Assembly (NCBI GenBank): GCA_965371325.1
Contig: CBDUXZ010000027.1
Coordinates: 1-11,238 of the forward strand
Length of the DNA: 11,238 nt
Direction of reading: 5' to 3'
DNA from: CBDUXZ01 sp965371325 [NCBI: uncultured bacterium]
GTDB taxonomy: Bacteria; JAUYMQ01
A program made the position numbers and the translations under genes. Below the pieces are notes generated by a model, which was given only the letters and a program-made list of their open reading frames with translations, did no database searches and had not been told where the DNA came from. Numbering within the stretch: the stretch's first letter is position 1; every line of letters starts with the position of its first letter. This document shows positions 6,380 to 11,238 of the stretch, in pieces.

Positions 6380-6832
6380 TTAACGCCGGCCGGGAGCGAC
6401 CTTCGACGCCACCTCCCGGAGGGCGCGCTGCGCGTGCCGGGTGGCCTTTCGGGCAACCTGCGTGGCGCCCACAGATCTCTTCTGCCCACCGACCGGACCG
6501 ACAAGCTTTTCGATCCGCCTAAGAATGCTCAGCACATCCCGACGCGCCCGCTCGCTGAGCCGTTGCCATTCGCGCTCCCCCTTTGCCTCGAGCCGACCAA
6601 GCTCGACACTCCCCTCCCTCAGAAGGCGCGCGGCACGCCTGCGATAACTGGCCTGGGCGCTCACCAGCTCCCGCTCCACCCTCAGGAGCTGGGAGCGAAG
6701 CTCTTTCGAGAAGTCCCGCAAACGGCCGGGAAGCTCTGCTGAGGCCGCAGCGGACTTTCTGGCGGGACGCCTTGGCGCTTTACTTCTCGTCCGGGTGCTC
6801 GCCTTTCGTGCTGCTCGTTTTCGCTGAGGCAT
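6380..6832 (-). CDS. small basic helical protein with Arg/Lys/Ala-rich N-terminal tail
   Basis: I do not recognise a named family. The 150-residue product starts with a very basic, low-complexity tail (residues 1-28, rich in R, K, A, S, P), followed by a long heptad-like helical region (about 33-112, rich in L, R, E, A; likely coiled coil) and a basic C-terminal helix ending APGRR. The layout recalls histone-H1-like DNA-binding tails and phasin-type granule proteins; both are inferences from composition only. There is no signal peptide or membrane segment, so it is probably cytoplasmic and could bind nucleic acid or a polyanion. The gene looks real: ATG 6832 has AAAGGAGA about 6 nt upstream, it starts 34 nt after the monooxygenase stop codon on the same strand, and a hairpin follows its stop. 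Confidence 0.7.
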   Translation of the reverse strand: MPQRKRAARKASTRTRSKAPRRPARKSAAASAELPGRLRDFSKELRSQLLRVERELVSAQASYRRRAARLLREGSVELGRLEAKGEREWQRLSERARRDVLSILRRIEKLVGPVGGQKRSVGATQVARKATRHAQRALREVASKVAPGRR

Positions 6833-6866
6833 TATCGCTCTCCTTTGCGGGATTGAGTGCGTTCCC

Positions 6867-7919
6867 TCACCTTAACCGTGGCATCACCTTGTCACGCATG
6901 CGTTCCATGTGGTTCGTAATCGAAGAGGCCGAGAGGCCGCCCAGTCTCGTCCAGCAGAGAAGGTGCGTGATCCCGAAGGCGTCGCGCATCTCCAAAATTC
7001 GCTCGCCGACATAGTCGGCATCCCCGCATATGACGGCGCCATGCTCGAGCAGCTGATCCCACTCAACCACACTCACAAGATCGCGGATCGCCGTGTAGGA
7101 TTCGTATCCTTCGATAGCCGGCTGGCCAAGTTTTGGCGCTACATATTTCCCGAAGGTACGGAAGTACCAGAGGACGGGATCCGCAAAATCCTTTCGTGCT
7201 TCTTCCTGGCTCTTCCCCGCGTAAACCATCACCAGCGCGCCGATCTCGCGCGTCGCGGGATCGTGGCCTGCACGCTCGAGGGCGGAGCGGTAGCGGTCAA
7301 GACGCGCTCTGGAATCCTGCAGCGAGCCTCCGAAAACAGGCGAGCAGAGCAGATTGAAACCCAGCCGCCCGGCCTTTTCGAAGGTCTCCTCGGAGAGCGC
7401 GGCCATCCAGATCGGCGGGTGGGGTTTCTGAAGCGGCTTCGGCCGGACCGACACGTCGTGCAGCTGATAGTGCTCTCCCTCGAAATCGAACCGCTCCTCG
7501 GTCCACGCCCGCTGAATAATCTCGATACTCTCGTCGAACATCCCGCGGCTCTTCGTCTGGTCGACCGAGTACCCCTGGAATTCCGTTGGCTGGTAACCGC
7601 GCCCCACGCCAAGCTCAATGCGCCCGTCGCTCAGCAGATCCAGCATGGCGTAATCTTCCGCAACGCGGACGGGGTGATTGAACGGGAGAACCACCACGCC
7701 GGTGCCCAGACGTATTCGGCGCGTGGTCCGCGCAATCGCCGCGAGCGACAGAGCAGGAGAGGCGCAGAAACCGTATTCGCTGAAGTGATGCTCCGCGGGC
7801 CATACCGAGTCGAAACCAAGATCCTCCGCGGCCTGCATCAGCGCGATCTGCTCGGTGACCATTTTTTGCTCACTGCGGCCAGCGGGACTTTCGAACAGGT
7901 GCAGCATTCCGAATTTCAT
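6867..7919 (-). CDS. LLM-class (luciferase-like) flavin-dependent monooxygenase
   Basis: The 350-residue product matches the bacterial luciferase-like TIM-barrel family. Seen in order are the N-terminal strand KFGMLHLFE, the GFDSVWPAEHHF block (35-46, with the family's AEHH), RIRLGTGVVVLP (68-79), the long core LDLLSDGRIELGVGRGY (93-109) and PKPLQKPHPPIW (160-171). Members use reduced FMN or F420 to oxidise aldehydes, alkanes, sulfonates and similar compounds. The AEHH and GVGRG blocks are typical, but I cannot tell FMN from F420 use or name the substrate. No flavin reductase gene is visible nearby. The ATG at 7919 is preceded by GAGAGGTGA. This gene is first in the minus-strand cluster and is divergent from the MOSC gene across 151 bp. 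Confidence 0.92.
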   Translation of the reverse strand: MKFGMLHLFESPAGRSEQKMVTEQIALMQAAEDLGFDSVWPAEHHFSEYGFCASPALSLAAIARTTRRIRLGTGVVVLPFNHPVRVAEDYAMLDLLSDGRIELGVGRGYQPTEFQGYSVDQTKSRGMFDESIEIIQRAWTEERFDFEGEHYQLHDVSVRPKPLQKPHPPIWMAALSEETFEKAGRLGFNLLCSPVFGGSLQDSRARLDRYRSALERAGHDPATREIGALVMVYAGKSQEEARKDFADPVLWYFRTFGKYVAPKLGQPAIEGYESYTAIRDLVSVVEWDQLLEHGAVICGDADYVGERILEMRDAFGITHLLCWTRLGGLSASSITNHMERMRDKVMPRLR

Positions 7920-7953
7920 AGGCTCACCTCTCCGTGGTCGGAAATGTGAGCCC
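7920..7953 (-). promoter_or_regulatory. SD-masking hairpin in the monooxygenase leader
   Basis: GGCTCAC (7927-7921, plus-strand reading) and its exact reverse complement GTGAGCC (7946-7952) are 18 nt apart and end one base before the ATG at 7919. In the mRNA one arm contains the end of the SD (AGGUGA). A G-U pair (7953 with 7920) extends the stem. Between the arms lies a symmetric 4-by-4 internal loop and a 3-bp CCG/CGG stem capped by ACCA. The fold would hide the ribosome site. Confidence 0.4.
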
Positions 7954-7954
7954 T

Positions 7955-7984
7955 ATTCTCACCCCCAGCCCCCCGGCAGTGCAA
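7955..7984 (-). promoter_or_regulatory. weak candidate promoter for the monooxygenase cluster
   Basis: TTGCAC (7984-7979) and GAGAAT (7960-7955) on the minus strand are 18 nt apart, matching 3 of 6 and 4 of 6 consensus bases. The predicted start near 7948 would remove much of the 5' arm of the SD-masking hairpin, so either this promoter or that hairpin is likely wrong, or a second start exists further upstream. Confidence 0.25.
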
Positions 7985-8034
7985 GTTTCGCGGGGTGACG
8001 GGAAAAGCGCCCGCCGGCGCCTTCCCAGGGACCG

Positions 8035-8070
8035 TGGCGAACCTGAACACCCCTCTCTATACTTATTTCC
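8035..8070 (+). promoter_or_regulatory. promoter of the MOSC gene, probably giving a leaderless mRNA
   Basis: TATACT at 8058-8063 is a good -10, with a weak -35 TGGCGA at 8035-8040 and a 17-nt spacer. Transcription would start at about 8070-8071, on the A of the ATG. The 20 nt before the ATG are pyrimidine-rich with no SD, which agrees with leaderless translation. Confidence 0.5.
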
Positions 8071-8727
8071 ATGAAGATTCGTGACCGCGATCTGCGTGTC
8101 TCTCCCTCCGGAGATCCCGCGCGGCATCTTTCGCTGGATGCGCTCGAGAAGGGGCTGGACGCGCTCCCCCTTGCCCCGGTCGATCGGGGCAGGGTTACGC
8201 TTGTCGTCGCGCGCCATGAGGGGGGCGTCCGGGAAACGCCTCGTCGCGTCACACTGACGCTCGAGAACGGGGTCCCGGGCGATGCCTGGGGCCGTAGGCC
8301 GCCCCGTGATCCAGATGGCCAGCTCGCGGTCATGCAGACGGATGTGGCGACGCTCATCGCCAACGGCCAGCCGCTCACGCTCTTCGGTGACAACCTCTTT
8401 CTCTCCCTCGACCTCTCATCCGGGAACCTGCCGGTGGGCTCACGCATTCGTGCGGGATCGGCCACACTCGAGGTTACGCCCATGCCGCACGACGGTTGCC
8501 GCAAATTCAGAGGCCGCTTCGGCCCGGACGCGCTGAGGTTCGTGTCGAAAAAGGATCTTCGACACCGCAACCTGCGTGGAATCTACCTGCGTGTGATCGA
8601 GCCGGGCGAGGCGGGGCCCGGCGACGAGGCGAGGGTTCTCACGAGAGAGATGCGGGGCGGGCAGCGGCGTAACGCGTTGGTCAGGAAGCAACAACGTATC
8701 CCAGTTCCTCGAGCTTCTCCCGAATGA
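8071..8727 (+). CDS. MOSC domain protein
   Basis: The 218-residue product fits the MOSC (Mo-cofactor sulfurase C-terminal) fold: a DNQLAVMQT-like strand segment at about 81-90 (here GQLAVMQTD), GDNLFLSLDLSSGNLPVGSRIRAG (106-129), and the cysteine block VTPMPHDGCRKFRGRFG (135-151) with C143 in the position of the conserved sulfur-carrying Cys. GIYLRVIEPGEAGPGDEARVL (170-190) closes the domain. Known MOSC proteins transfer sulfur to, or deliver, the molybdenum cofactor, or reduce N-hydroxylated compounds; the exact role here is unknown. A basic tail (191-218) follows the domain and its last 15 residues overlap the convergent DUF2061 gene. No molybdenum cofactor gene is nearby. There is no SD, and the promoter sits so close that the mRNA is probably leaderless. 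Confidence 0.87.
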   Translation: MKIRDRDLRVSPSGDPARHLSLDALEKGLDALPLAPVDRGRVTLVVARHEGGVRETPRRVTLTLENGVPGDAWGRRPPRDPDGQLAVMQTDVATLIANGQPLTLFGDNLFLSLDLSSGNLPVGSRIRAGSATLEVTPMPHDGCRKFRGRFGPDALRFVSKKDLRHRNLRGIYLRVIEPGEAGPGDEARVLTREMRGGQRRNALVRKQQRIPVPRASPE

Positions 8728-8986
8728 TCTTCTTGTCTTCCTCGCCGATCCTCTCCTTGAATCTCAAATCGGCCAGTGGATGATCGATCTGACCCATGGC
8801 GAAGCGTCCCCAGCCCCGCTCATGCACGTAGTACACGAATATCTTGACAAGCGAGTCAACCACCCCCACCTCCAGCGCCAACAATTCCTTGTCGGTGAAG
8901 GCGTACACGACACTCATTGTGATCACCAGAGCAATGAGCCGCCAGCTGATTGCCTTCGCCACGCTCCTGTATCTCGACTCACGCAT
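8681..8986 (-). CDS. DUF2061 small membrane protein
   Basis: The 101-residue product carries the DUF2061 pattern: a basic start, KAISWR (11-16), a first membrane segment (about 17-31), then a second amphipathic or membrane segment ending KIFVYYVHERGW (48-59). A charged, probably helical tail follows (72-98). DUF2061 proteins are small inner-membrane proteins of unknown function, in other genomes often seen near sulfate-assimilation genes; none is visible here. The ATG at 8986 has GGGAG about 9 nt upstream. The last 47 bp overlap the 3' end of the MOSC gene on the other strand. A possible 34-residue ORF ends inside the start region (8979) and could couple its translation. Confidence 0.85.
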   Translation of the reverse strand: MRESRYRSVAKAISWRLIALVITMSVVYAFTDKELLALEVGVVDSLVKIFVYYVHERGWGRFAMGQIDHPLADLRFKERIGEEDKKIIREKLEELGYVVAS

Positions 8987-9083
8987 GACTTGCCACTCCC
9001 GGTTCGCGTTGTTCGTTCAGGAGAAACTTCTGTGCTTCCTTCATCCCGCCCGTGGTTACGCGCTTCGGGCGGGTCCGATCCAT
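8979..9083 (-). CDS. possible 34-residue leader ORF overlapping the DUF2061 start
   Basis: A short ORF from ATG 9083 ends with TGA at 8979-8981 and overlaps the DUF2061 start by 8 nt (ATGCGTGA), the arrangement typical of translational coupling. An internal ATG at 9044 gives a 21-residue version beginning MKEAQKFLLNEQRE. That ATG directly follows the 3' arm of the hairpin at 9045-9073. SD support is weak for both starts. I do not recognise the peptide and it may be a chance ORF. Confidence 0.25.
   Translation of the reverse strand: MDRTRPKRVTTGGMKEAQKFLLNEQREPGVASHA
9045..9073 (-). repeat. GC-rich 8-bp inverted repeat upstream of DUF2061
   Basis: CCCGCCCG (9045-9052) and its exact reverse complement CGGGCGGG (9066-9073) are 13 nt apart, in the 5' region of the DUF2061 gene. 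On the minus strand the 3' arm abuts an ATG at 9044. It could be a leader hairpin; no T-run follows, so it is not a usual terminator. Confidence 0.35.
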
Positions 9084-9324
9084 CCCGTCCGGTTCCCCCG
9101 GACACGCCCCCATGATAACCGCCCTTCCACCGGTTGCGAAAGATCCCCCTCGCCCGGCGATCGTCGGTTCCCTGGCTGCCTGAACTGGCTACCTGAAGAG
9201 GACCGGCTGCCGGCGCGAGGATCAGGGGGCATGGGACCCGGGTTCCACGGCCACGCTCCGGCACCCGGGACGCGCAAAACAATGCGCAACCCGCCCCCGG
9301 GAGAAGCATCTATTTCAGACTGAG
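9084..9324. other. divergent intergenic region between DUF2061 and DUF3179 genes
   Basis: The full gap runs from 8987 to 9324 (338 bp); the part nearest DUF2061 is described separately. In this part I see no gene with coding character, no tRNA and no convincing sigma-70 promoter on either strand. ACCCGGG occurs twice (9237-9243 and about 9267-9273), the first inside the near-palindrome GGGACCCGGGTTCC. The DUF3179 promoter should lie here but I cannot place it. Confidence 0.4.
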
Positions 9325-10275
9325 ATGAAAGTATTGCGTCGCCATAGCTTTGTGCCGGTGGGATGGGCGCTTTCGCTCTGCCTGTTCCTGCCCGCGCAAT
9401 CCGCCCGCGCCGGTCCGAACGGCTTCAGCCTCGACCGCCACGCCGTGCCCCCAGCGCAAATCCTGCGGGGAGGTCCACCACGGGACGGTATTCCCGCGCT
9501 CCGGGATCCCGCTTTCGTCGCCGCGGACGAAGCTTCCTTGCGGCCGGGCGATCGTGTGATCGGAATCACCGCCGGTGGAACGGCCAAGGCCTATCCTATT
9601 CGGATTCTCAACTGGCACGAACTGGTGAACGACACTGTCGGGGGATTGCCCGTCGCCATCACCTACTGCCCCCTCTGCGCTTCCGGCGCGGCCTTCGATC
9701 GCAGAATGGACGGCCGGCTGCTCACCTTCGGCGTTTCGGGACTTCTCTACAACTCCAACATGCTGCTCTACGATCGCGAGAGCGAAAGTCTCTGGACCCA
9801 AATGGGCATGCGGGCGATCGCCGGCTCCCGCACGGGAACGCGCCTCACGCCTCTCCCGATATTCCACGGCAGATGGGCGGCCTGGCGCTCCCGCCATCCC
9901 GACACGCGCGTCCTCTCCTTCGACACCGGCCATTCGCGCGACTACAGCCAGGATCCCTACGCGGGTTATGAGAACTCTTCCCGCCTCTACTTTCCCGTCG
10001 AGAACGAAAGCGCTCTCCTTCCAGCGAAAACGCTCGTGTTCGGCGTGGCGCGCGCAGGGACCACCCGCGCCTATCCCCTTGCGGCTCTCGGCGAGAGGAA
10101 GCGAGACATCACGGATCGTTTCGGAGAGGGGATGGTGCGAATCGGGTTCGATAACGCGTCGGGATCACCACGGGCAACCGCAGCCGACGGAACGGAGATT
10201 CCCGGCGTCGTGGCTTACTGGTTCGCCTGGTATGCCTTCTATCCGGAGAGCACCGTCTGGCGGCCGAAGAACTAG
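9325..10275 (+). CDS. secreted DUF3179 domain protein
   Basis: This is a complete DUF3179 protein of 316 residues. An N-terminal signal peptide (positively charged start, hydrophobic core about 12-23, cleavage likely after ARA at 29) sends it out of the cytoplasm. Family blocks follow in order: GGPPRDGIPAL (49-59), AYPIRILNWHELVNDTVGG (89-107), the cysteine pair TYCPLC (113-118), TFGVSGLLYNSNMLLYDRES (134-153), SLWTQ (155-159), HPDTRVLS (191-198), DPYAGYE (210-216), a second AYPL (249-252), and the end YWFAWYAFYP (298-307). Length and blocks are normal for the family. Its function is not known; the two cysteines two residues apart could bind a metal or react by thiol chemistry outside the cytoplasm. 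SD support is weak (GAG just before the ATG). It is followed on the same strand by the outer-membrane protein at 10572, but a 296-bp gap makes co-transcription uncertain. Confidence 0.92.
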   Translation: MKVLRRHSFVPVGWALSLCLFLPAQSARAGPNGFSLDRHAVPPAQILRGGPPRDGIPALRDPAFVAADEASLRPGDRVIGITAGGTAKAYPIRILNWHELVNDTVGGLPVAITYCPLCASGAAFDRRMDGRLLTFGVSGLLYNSNMLLYDRESESLWTQMGMRAIAGSRTGTRLTPLPIFHGRWAAWRSRHPDTRVLSFDTGHSRDYSQDPYAGYENSSRLYFPVENESALLPAKTLVFGVARAGTTRAYPLAALGERKRDITDRFGEGMVRIGFDNASGSPRATAADGTEIPGVVAYWFAWYAFYPESTVWRPKN

Positions 10276-10571
10276 CCGACGACGACACTGCGCCTCGTAA
10301 CTCAAGCGATGCAAGAAATGCGGCCCCACCGCAAAAAGATCCGTGCCTGGCGCATATTCTGCGCGTTGACGGCACCCCCACGCAGCCTTGCCCCCGCCAT
10401 TCCACCGGTGCAATGGGCAGCTTCCCACCTTTTCAGGCGTCCAACGACGAAGGCATGGCCCTTGCATGGGGCTGTGTAAAAACTGGTACCCCTCTTTCGC
10501 GCCCCCCCGGGGCGGGGCGCATCGGACCTGCCGCTGAGGTGTATCCAGGACCCGAACGAAGGGGGGAGTCC
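10276..10571 (+). promoter_or_regulatory. intergenic region before the outer-membrane protein gene
   Basis: No gene is visible in these 296 bp. A hairpin made of GTGCC/GGCAC outside and GCGCA-TATTC-TGCGC inside spans 10343-10375; it has no T-run, so termination of the DUF3179 transcript is not assured. A GC-rich inverted repeat, GCGCCCC (10499-10505) and GGGGCGC (10514-10520), lies about 50 nt before the ATG. I cannot place a reliable promoter. The SD of the next gene (GGGGGGAG, 10561-10568) is strong. Confidence 0.35.
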
Positions 10572-11238
10572 ATGAGCAGTGCAACCCTGCGATGCTGGCT
10601 GGCGCGAAGCGGGGCGCCGATCGCGCTGGCGCTCGCCTTGCTATTCGCGCCTACCATACCTGCCGCGGCCCAGACGACCGACGACGATGACACCTGCCCG
10701 ACCTGGTTCCCAGATTTCCGGTGCGACCGGCAGGGGCGCTACGAGGGCTTCGTCATCCCCATGACGATGCCCTATCTCTTCGAGGATCCCTTCATCACGA
10801 CGGGCGTCCAGCTCATCGGCATCTGGCACGACCTTCCGGAGGAATCGGTCTTCGATGGGGGCGACGCCTACGTGCTCGCGCTTCAGGCCAGAATTGCCAT
10901 CACGGATCGGCTCGCGTTCATCGCCACCAAGGACGGCATCACGTGGCTACGTCCGGGCCTCAGTCTTCTCGACGACGAGGACGGGATCATGGACATCACG
11001 TTCGGCTTCAAATACGCACTCATCGATCGTCCCGAAGACAAGTTCATCCTGAGCCCGCACATCCGCTACGAGATCCCTCTCGGCGACGAGGATCTCTTCC
11101 AGGGCCAGGGGGACGGCGTGCTGATCCCCGGCATCTCGGCCGGATGGGGTTTCGGCGACGTGCGCATGATGGGAGATTTCGGCATGCAGATTCCGTTCGA
11201 TGCCGACAGGAACAGCACGTCCATCTTTTACAATCTTC
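10572..11238 (+). CDS. outer-membrane beta-barrel protein, phenol-degradation MetA-like transporter type (partial, C-terminus beyond right edge)
   Basis: The reading frame stays open from ATG 10572 to the edge, giving 222 residues. A signal peptide (hydrophobic core about 16-27) should be cut after AAA at 33. The mature start is acidic (TTDDDD) with two cysteines 9 apart (C42, C51) that may form a disulfide. The rest shows alternating hydrophobic/polar strands separated by acidic turns, for example GFVIPMTMPYLF (59-70), GVQLIGIWHDL (78-88), AYVLALQARIAIT (99-111), GIMDITFGFKYAL (138-150), KFILSPHIRYEIPLGDED (157-174) and VLIPGISAGWGFGDVRMM (183-200). DITFGFKY and the IPLGDEDLFQGQGDG turn recall the family annotated as MetA-pathway-of-phenol-degradation or outer-membrane transporter. 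About a third of a usual barrel of this kind is missing. No phenol-pathway gene is nearby, so the cargo is unknown. The SD GGGGGGAG lies 3 nt before the ATG. Confidence 0.8.
   Translation, partial: MSSATLRCWLARSGAPIALALALLFAPTIPAAAQTTDDDDTCPTWFPDFRCDRQGRYEGFVIPMTMPYLFEDPFITTGVQLIGIWHDLPEESVFDGGDAYVLALQARIAITDRLAFIATKDGITWLRPGLSLLDDEDGIMDITFGFKYALIDRPEDKFILSPHIRYEIPLGDEDLFQGQGDGVLIPGISAGWGFGDVRMMGDFGMQIPFDADRNSTSIFYNL

Noticed and set aside
5896-6504. Minus-strand ORF of 202 codons bridging the hydrolase and the basic protein
   Set aside because: It overlaps both genes in another frame, is rich in Arg/Pro/Gly as shifted GC-rich frames are, and both overlapped genes have strong SDs of their own.
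6909-7949. Plus-strand ORF of 346 codons
   Set aside because: It is the mirror frame of the luciferase-like monooxygenase; no motif or SD supports it.
8923-9309. Minus-strand ORF of 128 codons upstream of DUF2061
   Set aside because: Composition is that of random GC-rich sequence (Gly, Arg, Ser, Pro) and it runs into the DUF2061 gene in the wrong frame.
10452-10472. Sigma-54-like promoter (TGGCCC followed by TTGCA)
   Set aside because: The GG and GC elements are only 5 nt apart instead of 10, so the spacing does not fit sigma-54.

Overview
The window is GC-rich (about 60% by eye) bacterial chromosome with dense, short-gapped genes, good Shine-Dalgarno (SD) sites and two clear secreted or outer-membrane products, so the host is a Gram-negative. 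The mix of an acyl-CoA dehydrogenase, a retinol-saturase-like flavoprotein, a luciferase-like monooxygenase, DUF4136, DUF3179 and a TMTC-type glycosyltransferase would suit an environmental lineage of the former Deltaproteobacteria (Desulfobacterota, Myxococcota or Binatota type). That placement is a guess from gene content. I see no insertion sequence, phage gene, CRISPR array, tRNA or rRNA.

Layout. Positions 1-3334 are read on the minus strand: a TMTC-like membrane glycosyltransferase cut off by the left edge, a DUF4136 lipoprotein, and an acyl-CoA dehydrogenase with a possible tiny membrane ORF just upstream. A gap of about 380 bp (3335-3717) separates the dehydrogenase from a divergent FAD-dependent desaturase/saturase (3718-5379, plus). 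That gene ends 5 bp from the convergent end of a three-gene minus-strand cluster: luciferase-like monooxygenase, a basic helical protein, and an alpha/beta hydrolase (7919 down to 5385). Divergent from this cluster is a MOSC-domain gene (8071-8727, plus), whose 3' end overlaps a convergent DUF2061 membrane protein (8986 down to 8681). The right part is plus strand: a secreted DUF3179 protein and the N-terminal two thirds of an outer-membrane beta-barrel protein, cut by the right edge.

How the genes may work together. The dehydrogenase, flavin saturase, luciferase-like monooxygenase and hydrolase are all enzymes that act on lipids, isoprenoids or other hydrophobic carbon compounds, so this may be a small accessory catabolic neighbourhood. 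They sit in separate transcription units and no single pathway can be read from sequence. The remaining genes look like unrelated housekeeping or envelope functions.

I do not see a convincing undescribed multi-gene system. The most interesting signals are in the control regions: a leaderless promoter at the MOSC gene, an SD-masking hairpin before the monooxygenase, a nested stem structure in the leader of the flavoprotein, and two candidate very short ORFs placed directly upstream of larger genes. Individual 7-9 bp inverted repeats are expected by chance several times in 11 kb, so each of these rests mainly on its position.
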